Positions 44,868 through 53,756 of a stretch of 64,000 bases of DNA are shown here, in pieces. Positions within the stretch are counted from its first letter, which is position 1. Every line of letters starts with the position of its first letter. Where the stretch lies: NCBI GenBank assembly GCA_943787375.1, contig CALSME010000001.1, positions 180,979 through 244,978 of the forward strand. Direction: 5' to 3'. The translations under genes were made by a program, and so were the position numbers. The notes beneath the pieces were generated by a model, which was not told where the DNA came from, ran no database searches, and worked only from the letters and a program-made list of their open reading frames with translations. This DNA is from an uncultured Polaribacter sp. (GTDB lineage: Bacteria > Bacteroidota > Bacteroidia > Flavobacteriales > Flavobacteriaceae).

Positions 44868-45068
44868 ATGAAAAAGTTATTATTAGTAATGGTATTTCTA
44901 TGTACCACAGGAACTATGATGAATGCAGGAACAATGACGAATGCAAATGCTTTAGAAGAAGAGTATCCGGGCGGGTGCGTTCAATTTGCCTTTGATTTAG
45001 AGAGAGTTACAGGTGAATTAGATTACGACCGTTTTGCAGGAGTTGTTGCATGGTGTGAATCTTGGTAA
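44868..45068 (+). CDS. Secreted two-cysteine peptide, cassette 4
   Basis: 66 residues with the shared leader. Mature: EEEYPGGCVQFAFDLERVTGELDYDRFAGVVAWCESW, cysteines about 27 apart, ending in Trp as in peptide 1. This peptide belongs to the unit that contains the TonB-dependent receptor. Confidence 0.8.
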   Translation: MKKLLLVMVFLCTTGTMMNAGTMTNANALEEEYPGGCVQFAFDLERVTGELDYDRFAGVVAWCESW

Positions 45069-45083
45069 GGTTAGTTTAAAGCG

Positions 45084-45116
45084 AAGAGGGTGAGTTTTAC
45101 TCATCCTCTTTATTAA
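45084..45116 (+). terminator. Terminator-like hairpin between peptide 4 and its GLPGLI partner
   Basis: AGAGGGTGAGT-ttt-ACTCATCCTCT forms an 11-bp stem with one G-U pair, followed by a short T-rich stretch (TTTATT). Third unit with a hairpin in this position. Confidence 0.65.
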
Positions 45117-45128
45117 ATAATTAAAAAA

Positions 45129-45893
45129 ATGAAAATGATTATAAAGTCTCTTCAAACAGTAACATTGATTATCTTTTTACTTTGTTCAGTCTCTTCCTAT
45201 TCTCAATCACGTATCTCGAAACTTGTATATAAGAAAAAAAGTAATATTGATGTTGCATCTAAAAAGAAAAATAAAGCAATGGAACTATTCTTAAAAGAAA
45301 CATTTTTGCACATGGAAAAAGTTGAATACATGCTACTTTTCAATGATAAAGCATCTAGCTTTAAACAAGTTCGTAAGATGAGAAATGATTTAGATAAAAA
45401 ATCGCTGTCTATTAAGGTAAGTGAAATTCTTGGTGGAGGCGAGGGGATTTATTACACAGAAAGAAAAACTAAAAAATCCTATCATCAAACAGAATTTGAA
45501 TCTGAATTGTATTTAATTGAAATTGATAAAAAATTAGATTGGAATTTAACCCAAGAAAAAAAGAAAATAGGGAAGTATGTATGTTATAAAGCGACAACAG
45601 AGGATACTTCGATAGGTAGTTCTGGTAGCGTGTTAAAGAAAAAAATTATAGTATGGTATACGCCAGAAATACCTTTTGGTTATGGTCCTTTAAAGTATAA
45701 TGGATTGCCAGGTTTGATCTTGGAATTGGAAAATGATCAAGTAATTTATTATACAAAAGAAATACAACTTCACCTTAAAGATAAGATTGACATTGAAAAG
45801 CCTAAAAAAGGCATACAGCTAACAAGAACAGAATTTGATAAAACAATGATGGGCTTAGCTACAGATTTCAGAAAAAGACACAAACGAAATTAA
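45129..45893 (+). CDS. GLPGLI-family exported protein, cassette 4
   Basis: 254 residues with signal peptide (TLIIFLLCSVSSYSQS). Blocks: GGGEGIYYTERK, WNLTQEKKKIGKYVCYKATTED, IVWYTPEIPFGYGPLKYNGLPGLILELENDQVIYY, C-terminal KPKKGIQLTRTEFDKTMMGL. Cleanest match to the GLPGLI family. Its stop overlaps the receptor start (TAATG), so the two are translationally coupled, which ties the family to a TonB-dependent outer-membrane protein here. Confidence 0.92.
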   Translation: MKMIIKSLQTVTLIIFLLCSVSSYSQSRISKLVYKKKSNIDVASKKKNKAMELFLKETFLHMEKVEYMLLFNDKASSFKQVRKMRNDLDKKSLSIKVSEILGGGEGIYYTERKTKKSYHQTEFESELYLIEIDKKLDWNLTQEKKKIGKYVCYKATTEDTSIGSSGSVLKKKIIVWYTPEIPFGYGPLKYNGLPGLILELENDQVIYYTKEIQLHLKDKIDIEKPKKGIQLTRTEFDKTMMGLATDFRKRHKRN

Positions 45894-48562
45894 TGATAGA
45901 AAGAATCTTTTTCCTGCTATGCATTAGCCTTTCTACCTCACTTTTTGCGCAAAAAGTAACCTTAACGGGTTTTGTGAAAGATAGCCTTCAAACCCCTTTG
46001 CCCTATGCAAACGTAATCGCAAAACCCAAAGACGTATCTAAAAATTTACAATTTACCATTACAGACAATGAGGGATTTTATAAATTGCTTTTAGAAAAAG
46101 GAGATACCATTACGATTAGTATCTCTTACTTGGGGTATACGCCCATCGATTATCGGTTTATTGCTTTAAAGTCCATGAAAAAAAATTTTATTTTACAGCA
46201 ATCTTCAGAGCAGTTAGATGAAATTATTATAGAAATGCCTGTTACAGTTCGAGGTGATACCACCACCTATAAAACAGACAGATTTGTAGATGGTTCCGAA
46301 CGCAAGCTAAAAAATGTACTCAAAAAATTACCTGGGGTAGAAGTCAGTAAAAACGGAGTTGTTACCGTACAAGGTAAAAAAGTAACCAAAATGCTGGTAG
46401 ATGGTAAAAAGTTTTTTGGAGGGAATTCTAAATTGGCGGTAGAAAATATTCCTGCAGACGCGGTAGGAAATGTAGAAGTTATTGATAATTACAATGAAGT
46501 TGCTTTTTTAAAGGGTTTAACAGATTCCGACGAAATGGCCATGAACATTCAACTCAAAGAAGATAAAAAACGATTTGTTTTTGGCGATCTAGTAGTAGGT
46601 AAAGGCAATGCCGATTTTTATAAAACCAATGCCAATTTGTTTTATTATGCTCCAGAAATGAATATCAATTTTATCGGAAACATCAATAATATTGGCGAAA
46701 AGACCTTCACTTTTAAAGATTATATGAGTTTTTCTGGCGGAATGAATGCTGTTTTTAGTGGAAATTTTAATTGGAAAGGCGGAGATTTTACCCAGTTTTT
46801 AGAAAGTAGCGATCTACTAACGAGCAAACAGCAATTTGGAGCGTTAAACATTACAAAAACAGCCACTTCAAAACTAGACATTGCAGGCTATGCCATTTTA
46901 TCAAAAACCAAAACCACCAGTTTTGTGGAAGACTTCAACGAATACACTTCTTTTACAGAACTAAGAAGCAATACTACAAATGCCAATAATTTATTGGGTA
47001 TTGGAAACCTAAACATGGAATATACGCCCAACACTTTAGAGAAATGGTATCTAAGAACACAGGTAAAAAGAACCAATAATAGCAAGAATAACCGGATACA
47101 TTCTTTGGTGAAAGCAAATACAAACACGATTGCCACAGACCGAGATTTAACAGCTACCTATGTCAATCAAAACATAGAATGGCACAAAAGACAGTCCGAC
47201 AAACATACCTTTTCTGCGGTGGTTAATTATGTATACGATCAAAGCAATACAAATGCTTTTTGGGAGACAGAAAATACAGCTTTTAGCGGGTTGATTCCTA
47301 TTGTATACCAAGAACTCTATAAGATAACCCAACTAAAAAACACCAAAGAACAAAATATTGATGCGATTTTTAAACATTTCTGGGAGCTAAACAATAGCAA
47401 TCATATTTACACCACTGTTGGAAATAAGTCTTTAAAGGAAACTTTTTTTACAGACGATCGTCAAACATTAGACAATGGGGGTTTTAATAATTTTAATACC
47501 GATGATTTTGGAAACGATCTCAATTTTAAAGTAAACGATTTGTTTTTTGGAATGCATTATAAATTTAGAACGGGTATTTTTACTTTTAAACAAGGGGCAT
47601 TTGCACATCATTATAATTGGGAAGTAAATCAGCAAACTCAAACAACTAAAAATAAATGGGTGGTTTTACCCGATTTTTCAGCAAAAATAGCATTTAATAA
47701 ATCAAAGAAAATAGCACTGAATTATAGTTTAAAAACTTCGTTTTCCGATGCTAGCAGATTTGCAAATCGCTTTTATTTACAATCCTATAATTCTGTTTTT
47801 AAAGGAAATGAAGCGTTAGAAAACAATCTCTATCACAATGCACGAATTTATTACAGTAGATTCAGTTTGTACCGTGGTTTGTTACTGTTTGCGAGTTTGA
47901 ATTACAGGAAACAACTAAAAGGAGTTCGAAACACTGTTGTTTTTGACACTGATAACACAGAGCCCGAATTGAGAATCAATCAATTTTTAACCGCGAAGAT
48001 GTTTGATAACCCGTTGGAGGATCTTAGCGGCAATGTGCATCTTGAAAAAAGGATCAAAAAGATAAAATATAAATTTGATGTGGGTTTTGAGAACTCGAGT
48101 TATCTTCAAGAAATAGATGCCATCATCCAATCGAATAAAAACTACAATTACAATTATAAGATTGCCTTTGAAACCTTATTTGATGATTTGCCAACACTAG
48201 AAGTAGGACTAAAAAGAGGGATTGGTCGATTCATATCCAGTAATAATACCTCTAAATTTGCTACTTCTTCGCCCTTTGCAACCATCGATTATGATTTTCT
48301 AAAAGGTTTTGTTTTTAACTTCGATTATACACGGAGCAAATACCAAAACAAAACGGTTGGACAAAAAAATATCTATGAAATTATGAATGCAACCTTGTCT
48401 TACACAAAAGAAAACAGCGCTTGGTCCTATAAAATAACAGCACAAAACTTATTGAATGCGCAGTTTAAACAAAGCAATGGTTTTTCGGAGTATTTAGTTT
48501 CAGATTCTAAAACTTTTATTTTACCTAGAATTCTACTCTTTACTATTGGGTACAATTTTTAG
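45893..48562 (+). CDS. TonB-dependent outer-membrane protein with carboxypeptidase-regulatory domain
   Basis: 889 residues. Signal peptide 1-19 (ends SLFAQ), carboxypeptidase-D regulatory-like beta domain about 20-105 (VTLTGFVKDSLQTPLPYANVIAKP, TITISISYLGYTPID), plug-like domain about 110-215 (LKNVLKKLPGVEVSKNGVVTVQGKKVTKMLVDGKKFFGG), then a long beta barrel ending FTIGYNF. It is the OMP_b-brl type often found after GLPGLI genes. Coupled to cassette 4; convergent with the DUF3810 gene, overlapping its 3' end by 30 bp. Ligand unknown: peptide export or uptake is possible. Confidence 0.9.
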   Translation: MIERIFFLLCISLSTSLFAQKVTLTGFVKDSLQTPLPYANVIAKPKDVSKNLQFTITDNEGFYKLLLEKGDTITISISYLGYTPIDYRFIALKSMKKNFILQQSSEQLDEIIIEMPVTVRGDTTTYKTDRFVDGSERKLKNVLKKLPGVEVSKNGVVTVQGKKVTKMLVDGKKFFGGNSKLAVENIPADAVGNVEVIDNYNEVAFLKGLTDSDEMAMNIQLKEDKKRFVFGDLVVGKGNADFYKTNANLFYYAPEMNINFIGNINNIGEKTFTFKDYMSFSGGMNAVFSGNFNWKGGDFTQFLESSDLLTSKQQFGALNITKTATSKLDIAGYAILSKTKTTSFVEDFNEYTSFTELRSNTTNANNLLGIGNLNMEYTPNTLEKWYLRTQVKRTNNSKNNRIHSLVKANTNTIATDRDLTATYVNQNIEWHKRQSDKHTFSAVVNYVYDQSNTNAFWETENTAFSGLIPIVYQELYKITQLKNTKEQNIDAIFKHFWELNNSNHIYTTVGNKSLKETFFTDDRQTLDNGGFNNFNTDDFGNDLNFKVNDLFFGMHYKFRTGIFTFKQGAFAHHYNWEVNQQTQTTKNKWVVLPDFSAKIAFNKSKKIALNYSLKTSFSDASRFANRFYLQSYNSVFKGNEALENNLYHNARIYYSRFSLYRGLLLFASLNYRKQLKGVRNTVVFDTDNTEPELRINQFLTAKMFDNPLEDLSGNVHLEKRIKKIKYKFDVGFENSSYLQEIDAIIQSNKNYNYNYKIAFETLFDDLPTLEVGLKRGIGRFISSNNTSKFATSSPFATIDYDFLKGFVFNFDYTRSKYQNKTVGQKNIYEIMNATLSYTKENSAWSYKITAQNLLNAQFKQSNGFSEYLVSDSKTFILPRILLFTIGYNF

Positions 48563-49630
48563 TTTCTGCGCTTCCAAATAAGAAATCAACAAATCCACCA
48601 CATAACTATAAGAAGCAGTTCCTTTGTCTTGCTTGTTGGCTTTTAAATAGGCATTGTAGCCTTTTTTCACCAAAGGTTCAAAAGGATTTTTATAGGATTC
48701 CCAGAACGCGGCACTGTTTTTAAAATCCTTAAGAATGCCTTTGTGAGTTTTTTTCCAAATTTCTGTATAGGCTTTGCGATCTCTTTTTCGGACTTCTCCA
48801 ATTAAATACCCGAAAGCCATTCTATAACTTGCATACTTAAAATACAAATCGTCGGTATAATTTGCTGCTAAGAAGCCCACGAAATTGGCTTCATTTTCTG
48901 CGGCAAATCCAATCTGATGCGCCATTTCATGACAGGTAGTGGTAGGATAACCTGTTTTTGGAATTCGATCATTTACTTGCGCTTCCCCAGTGAGTGGATT
49001 GAAGTATCCAGAAGTTCCATTATAGGTTTGTAGTAAACTCATTAAAGAACTCTTCACCGATGGAGATTCATAGGCAAACATTGGAAAATCTTGCGCTAAA
49101 TTTTGATACCCCACAACCGCCATTTTATACATTTTCTTTTCAGAATAGGGGTTTTCAACTTTTAAGCTATCGTTATGGGTAATTTTCTGCTGATAAAAAT
49201 TCAATTGTTCCACCACATAATAGGTAGTGCTTATTAATTGATTTGTAGTGTATTCCTTCTGATTGTATCCTAAAGTTTCATTCAGAGGAGCGCGGTAATA
49301 GTTCAATCCCCAAAAAAGGTAAAAACAACAATAAATTCCCGATAAAATCGCAGTTGCATGTACTATTTTTGGAATCCAATCTTTAAATCGTGACTTGAAC
49401 AGCCGATAGATAAATCGGAGCAATACCCCCACAAGAAAAGCAAGCAGCAGATCACCCACGGAAAAAGGAATCCAACCGAATAGAAGTCTTAAAATACGGG
49501 CAAACATTGGGTAAATTCCATTGGAATAAAAATGCTCAATAAAAGCAGGATACTGTCCAGCAAGCTGCACCAATACGACCTGTACAGGCAACAAAAAAGT
49601 AAAGAAAAGATGCTTTTTTTGAATTTTCAT
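48533..49630 (-). CDS. DUF3810 family membrane metalloprotease-like protein
   Basis: 365 residues with N-terminal membrane segments (about 8-22, 45-72, 85-112) and a large extracytoplasmic domain carrying HEMAH (TTCHEMAHQIGFAAENEANFVG), a gluzincin-like HExxH with a downstream Glu/Asn motif. I recognise it as DUF3810. Probably a zinc peptidase; substrate unknown. 3' end overlaps the receptor gene by 30 bp (convergent). Confidence 0.87.
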   Translation of the reverse strand: MKIQKKHLFFTFLLPVQVVLVQLAGQYPAFIEHFYSNGIYPMFARILRLLFGWIPFSVGDLLLAFLVGVLLRFIYRLFKSRFKDWIPKIVHATAILSGIYCCFYLFWGLNYYRAPLNETLGYNQKEYTTNQLISTTYYVVEQLNFYQQKITHNDSLKVENPYSEKKMYKMAVVGYQNLAQDFPMFAYESPSVKSSLMSLLQTYNGTSGYFNPLTGEAQVNDRIPKTGYPTTTCHEMAHQIGFAAENEANFVGFLAANYTDDLYFKYASYRMAFGYLIGEVRKRDRKAYTEIWKKTHKGILKDFKNSAAFWESYKNPFEPLVKKGYNAYLKANKQDKGTASYSYVVDLLISYLEAQKLKIVPNSKE

Positions 49631-49755
49631 TAGGGTAAAAATAACAAATCAAACTCGAAGTTGCGTGGTTATTAACAAGATAATAACAATTTAGTTTACA
49701 ATAATTGTCAACAAATAAAAGTTGCATTTTAGAAACCCAAATCAATGTAAAAAAT

Positions 49756-49763
49756 TACATTTG
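49756..49763 (+). promoter_or_regulatory. Promoter -7 box directly before dnaB
   Basis: TACATTTG matches TAnnTTTG and ends 5 bp before the dnaB ATG (49769), predicting a leaderless or very short-leader mRNA. A -33 TTG at the usual spacing is not evident. Confidence 0.45.
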
Positions 49764-49768
49764 TAATC

Positions 49769-51280
49769 ATGGAAAAAACGAAGGAAGTCGCAGGAAAAAA
49801 AGTAAACAAATCGAGAATCATTAGCCTAGAAAAAGGGAAAATTCCACCACAAGCAGTAGAATTGGAGGAAGCAGTTTTAGGTGCAATGATGATTGATAAG
49901 AAAGGAATAGATGATGTTATTGATATCCTAAGTCCCGATGCTTTTTATGATAGCAAGCACCATGAAATTTATGCGGCGATTTTTGAGTTGTTCCAGAATT
50001 CGGAACCGATTGACCTTTTAACCGTTTCGAATCTATTGAAAAAGAACGGAAAGCTGGAATTCGTCGGGGGCGACTTCTTTTTAATTCGCTTGACACAAAA
50101 AGTAGCTTCTTCCGCCCATATTGAATTTCACGCCCGAATTATTCTTCAAAAATACATTCAAAGAAGATTGATTTCTATCTCAAGTGAAATTATTGAAAAT
50201 GCCTATGATGAAAGTACCGATGTTTTTGATTTGTTAGACGATGCCGAGGGAAAACTTTTTGAAGTAACCCAAGGAAACTTAAAGAAGAGTTCCGAGGATG
50301 CAGGTTCTTTAGTTAAACAAGCCTTAAAAAAAATACAAGAAATCGGAAATCAAGAAGGAATGTCTGGATTGGCAACTGGTTTTACCAAATTGGATGCACT
50401 AACCTCGGGTTGGCAGCCTTCCGATTTAGTGATTATTGCAGCCCGTCCTGGTATGGGGAAAACCGCCTTTGTAATTTCGATGGCAAAAAACATGGCCATT
50501 GATTTTAACCATGGTGTAGCAGTATTCTCGTTAGAGATGTCTTCGGTGCAGTTGATTACCCGTATGATTTCTTCAGAAACAGGGCTGACTTCCGAAAAAC
50601 TAAGAAAAGGAAACCTAGCGCCACACGAATGGGAGCAACTAAACGTAAAAGTGAAAAAGCTTTCGGATGCGCCTATATTTATTGATGATACACCCTCTTT
50701 ATCCATATTCGATTTGCGTGCCAAAGCACGAAGATTGGTGTCGCAACATGATGTAAAAATTATTGTGATTGATTATTTACAACTCATGACAGCAGGAGGG
50801 AAAGCAGGTGGAAATCGTGAACAAGAAATCTCGATGATTTCGAGAAACTTAAAAGCATTGGCAAAAGAATTGGCCGTTCCCGTAATTGCACTTTCTCAGC
50901 TATCGCGTGCTGTAGAAACTCGTGGAGGATCTAAAAGGCCGTTGCTTTCTGATTTACGTGAATCGGGAGCTATTGAACAAGATGCCGATATCGTGTCGTT
51001 TATCTTCCGTCCAGAATATTATGGAATGACAGAATGGGACGATGATGAGCATACCCCATGTGAAGGGCAAGGAGAGTTTATCGTTGCAAAACACAGGAAT
51101 GGTGGTTTGGATAATATTCGTTTGAAATTTACAGGTCACTTGGCAAAATTCTCCGATTTAGAAGAAGGTTTTAGTTCTGAATTCCAGTCTTCTATGAATG
51201 CAGATTTCCCAGATGATGTTTTTCCAGATCAAAGAATTGAACCCAAAGATGCTTTTGGCGGAGATGATGTTCCTTTTTAA
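49769..51280 (+). CDS. dnaB: Replicative DNA helicase
   Basis: 503-residue hexameric 5'-3' helicase that unwinds DNA at the fork. N-terminal domain (KIPPQAVELEEAVLGAMM..., LLTVSNLLKKNGKLEFVGGDFFL), linker, RecA-like ATPase with Walker A AARPGMGKTAF (about 228-238), Walker B IIVIDYLQLM and C-terminal QLSRAVETR, SDLRESGAIEQDAD. No intein. Monocistronic and followed by a terminator. Confidence 0.96.
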   Translation: MEKTKEVAGKKVNKSRIISLEKGKIPPQAVELEEAVLGAMMIDKKGIDDVIDILSPDAFYDSKHHEIYAAIFELFQNSEPIDLLTVSNLLKKNGKLEFVGGDFFLIRLTQKVASSAHIEFHARIILQKYIQRRLISISSEIIENAYDESTDVFDLLDDAEGKLFEVTQGNLKKSSEDAGSLVKQALKKIQEIGNQEGMSGLATGFTKLDALTSGWQPSDLVIIAARPGMGKTAFVISMAKNMAIDFNHGVAVFSLEMSSVQLITRMISSETGLTSEKLRKGNLAPHEWEQLNVKVKKLSDAPIFIDDTPSLSIFDLRAKARRLVSQHDVKIIVIDYLQLMTAGGKAGGNREQEISMISRNLKALAKELAVPVIALSQLSRAVETRGGSKRPLLSDLRESGAIEQDADIVSFIFRPEYYGMTEWDDDEHTPCEGQGEFIVAKHRNGGLDNIRLKFTGHLAKFSDLEEGFSSEFQSSMNADFPDDVFPDQRIEPKDAFGGDDVPF

Positions 51281-51310
51281 ACCTTAAATATTTTATAAAA
51301 TTATAGAAAT

Positions 51311-51345
51311 ACACAATTGCCTTAAAGGAATTGTGTATTTTAGTT
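51311..51345 (+). terminator. Terminator after dnaB
   Basis: ACACAATT (51311-51318) pairs with AATTGTGT (51329-51336), with inner CCT/AGG pairing, followed by ATTTTAGTTTT. 30 bp after the dnaB stop. Confidence 0.8.
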
Positions 51346-51351
51346 TTAGAT

Positions 51352-52611
51352 ATGAAAAAAAGTCTTTTAATTCTCACACTTCTATTGATAACAAACTCCG
51401 TTTGGTCCTCATTTATTTACGTACCCATGAGTGCTGATACACAGAAAAATCATTTAAAAGCCTATGGAATTGTGTATTTTGGTTTGGAAGTAGGATTAAA
51501 ATCTAAGTGGTTGTTGAATTATGATGGCGGAGCATTTTTGATTGAAAATAATACCATTATTGAGAATGAGTGTAAAGTTCGAGGAGTTTCCTATCAGGTG
51601 ATTTCAGATGCGAAAGCACAACTTATTTTAGAAGCAATTGCAGCACCCTCGTCCAATCAAGATGCCGTTACCTTAGAGAAAGCACCAAAAATAGCGGTGT
51701 ATTCCCCCAAAGATAAAATGCCTTGGGACGATGCTGTTACCATGGTACTGACCTATGCCGAAATCCCCTTTGAGATTGTTTATGATCAAGAAGTTTTGGA
51801 GGATCAATTGCTTTTATACGAATGGGTGCATTTGCATCATGAAGATTTTACAGGTCAATATGGGCGTTTTTATGGGGCATACAGAACGGCACCATGGTAT
51901 GTAGAAGGGAAGTTACGAGCAGAAAAAAAAGCCAAAGAATTGGGATTTTCAAAAGTGTCACAACAAAAATTGGCCGTAGCAAAAAAGATTAGAGATTATG
52001 TAGTTGGCGGTGGTTTTATGTTTGCCATGTGTTCTGCAACAGATAGTTTTGATATTGCGCTTTCTGCCGAAGGAGTGGATATTGCTGAAGCCATGTTTGA
52101 TGGGGATGCCTCAGAAGCAAATTATCAATCGAAAATTAATGATAATAAAACCTTTGCTTTTAAGGACTTTGAATTGATACGAAGACCTACTACCTATGAG
52201 TTTTCTACCATAGATATGACCAGTAAGCGTAGAATACCTAAAACCTCCGATTATTTTTCATTGGGTGCTTTTTCTGCAAAATGGGATCCAGTACCTACCA
52301 TGTTGACACAAAACCACACCAGTTTGGTAAAAGGCTTTATGGGGCAAACGACTTCTTTTGATCGGAATACTATAAAATCGAATGTGCTCGTTTTAGGAGA
52401 AAATAGCACCAATAGAGAAGTACGATATCTCCATGGAACCAAAGGCAAAGGAATGTTTACTTTTTATGGCGGTCATGATCCAGAGGATTATACCCATCGA
52501 GTTGGAGATCCAAAAACAGAATTGGATTTGCATCCTACTTCGCCAGGATATCGATTAATTTTGAACAATATCTTATTTCCTGCAGCCAAAAAGAAGAAAA
52601 AGAAAACCTAA
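51352..52611 (+). CDS. Exported protein, glutamine-amidotransferase-like fold (misnamed asparagine synthetase B)
   Basis: 419 residues. Start at ATG 51352 gives a signal peptide (KKSLLILTLLLITNSVWS); upstream TTG start rejected. The middle (VYSPKDKMPWDDAVTMVLTYAEIPFEIVYDQEVLED, GGGFMFAMCSATDSFDIALSA) resembles a ThuA/class I amidotransferase-like Rossmann domain with a Cys in an AMCSA turn; C-terminal FYGGHDPEDY fits this. Flavobacterial homologues are often labelled asparagine synthetase B, but neither the N-terminal catalytic Cys2 nor the SGGLDS PP-loop is present. Real function unknown. Lys-rich end. Confidence 0.78.
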   Translation: MKKSLLILTLLLITNSVWSSFIYVPMSADTQKNHLKAYGIVYFGLEVGLKSKWLLNYDGGAFLIENNTIIENECKVRGVSYQVISDAKAQLILEAIAAPSSNQDAVTLEKAPKIAVYSPKDKMPWDDAVTMVLTYAEIPFEIVYDQEVLEDQLLLYEWVHLHHEDFTGQYGRFYGAYRTAPWYVEGKLRAEKKAKELGFSKVSQQKLAVAKKIRDYVVGGGFMFAMCSATDSFDIALSAEGVDIAEAMFDGDASEANYQSKINDNKTFAFKDFELIRRPTTYEFSTIDMTSKRRIPKTSDYFSLGAFSAKWDPVPTMLTQNHTSLVKGFMGQTTSFDRNTIKSNVLVLGENSTNREVRYLHGTKGKGMFTFYGGHDPEDYTHRVGDPKTELDLHPTSPGYRLILNNILFPAAKKKKKKT

Positions 52612-52710
52612 TTTTTAGCGATCATTAGCAACCTGTCAATCTGTTCATCATTCTGTTAATAATTATCGAATAAATACTTTAGAAAACAATTTCTAATCCA
52701 ATCCCTTTTG

Positions 52711-52718
52711 TATTTTTG
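52711..52718 (+). promoter_or_regulatory. Promoter -7 box for transketolase subunit
   Basis: TATTTTTG matches TAnnTTTG, 23 bp before the ATG at 52742. No TTG at the -33 position. Confidence 0.45.
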
Positions 52719-52741
52719 TTGGCAACAAATTATAACTTAAA

Positions 52742-53587
52742 ATGCCAACAACACAACAATTACAAGATTTTACACAGCAAGTTCGTAGAGATATTTTACG
52801 CATGGTTCATAAGGTTAATTCTGGTCACCCTGGAGGTTCTTTAGGATGTGCAGAATTTATTACCTGTCTTTATCAAGAAGTTATGGAGTATTCTACAGAC
52901 TTTACAATGGATGGTAAAAACGAAGATTTATTCTTTTTGTCAAATGGTCATATTTCACCTGTTTTTTATAGTGTTTTGGCACATAGTGGTTTTTTCCCAG
53001 TAGCAGAGTTATCTACTTTTAGACTGTTAAACACCCGCTTGCAAGGACATCCAACAACACATGAAGGCTTGCCAGGAATTCGAATTGCATCGGGTTCTTT
53101 AGGACAAGGAATGTCTGTTGCTTTGGGAGCTGCACAAACAAAAAAATTAAATGGAGATGACAAAATAGTCTATTCATTACATGGGGATGGTGAATTGCAA
53201 GAAGGACAAAACTGGGAAGCAATTATGTATGCTTCCGCAAAAAAAGTAGACAATATCATTTGTACAATTGATTTAAATGAAAAACAAATAGATGGTACTA
53301 CAGATGATGTTTTAGCGATGGGAAGCTTAAAAGCGAAGTTTGAAGCTTTTGACTGGGATGTTATTGATGTTGAAAAAGGAAATGACATTGAAGCTATTTT
53401 AGCTGCTTTAGCAGAAGCAAAAGCAATGACAGGTAAAGGAAAACCTGTGTGTATTTTATTGCATACTGAAATGGGGAACGGCGTTGACTTTATGATGCAT
53501 ACACATGCATGGCATGGAAAAGCACCAAATGATGCACAATTAGAAAACGCATTGGCGCAAAATCCAGAAACCTTAGGAGATTATTAG
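52742..53587 (+). CDS. Transketolase, N-terminal (thiamine-binding) subunit
   Basis: 281 residues covering only the N-terminal half of transketolase: GHPGGSLGCAEFI, SNGHISPVFYSVL, GSLGQGMSVALGAAQ and the thiamine diphosphate motif GDGELQEGQNWEA ending with DLNEKQIDG. In split transketolases the C-terminal (pyrimidine-binding) subunit is normally the next gene. Here a strong terminator follows 34 bp after the stop and the next gene is bshA, so the partner must be elsewhere. Confidence 0.93.
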   Translation: MPTTQQLQDFTQQVRRDILRMVHKVNSGHPGGSLGCAEFITCLYQEVMEYSTDFTMDGKNEDLFFLSNGHISPVFYSVLAHSGFFPVAELSTFRLLNTRLQGHPTTHEGLPGIRIASGSLGQGMSVALGAAQTKKLNGDDKIVYSLHGDGELQEGQNWEAIMYASAKKVDNIICTIDLNEKQIDGTTDDVLAMGSLKAKFEAFDWDVIDVEKGNDIEAILAALAEAKAMTGKGKPVCILLHTEMGNGVDFMMHTHAWHGKAPNDAQLENALAQNPETLGDY

Positions 53588-53620
53588 GCATAAACTATTA
53601 ATAATATAAAATTAAAAAAG

Positions 53621-53652
53621 AGTTTTTCATTCTGATGAAAAACTTTTTTTTT
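53621..53652 (+). terminator. Terminator after transketolase subunit
   Basis: Perfect 10-bp stem AGTTTTTCAT-tctg-ATGAAAAACT followed by eight T residues. Confidence 0.92.
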
Positions 53653-53756
53653 GGCATTTATTTATACTAAATAATGTCAGATTACCGCTATATTTACATC
53701 GGATACATCATACCGTCATCGTATGTATCATTATTTTAAATTTGTCAAGAATCAGT

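Noticed and set aside
51352..52611. Asparagine synthetase B
   Set aside because: It has a signal peptide, no N-terminal catalytic Cys2 and no SGGxDS pyrophosphatase loop, so the common database name does not fit.
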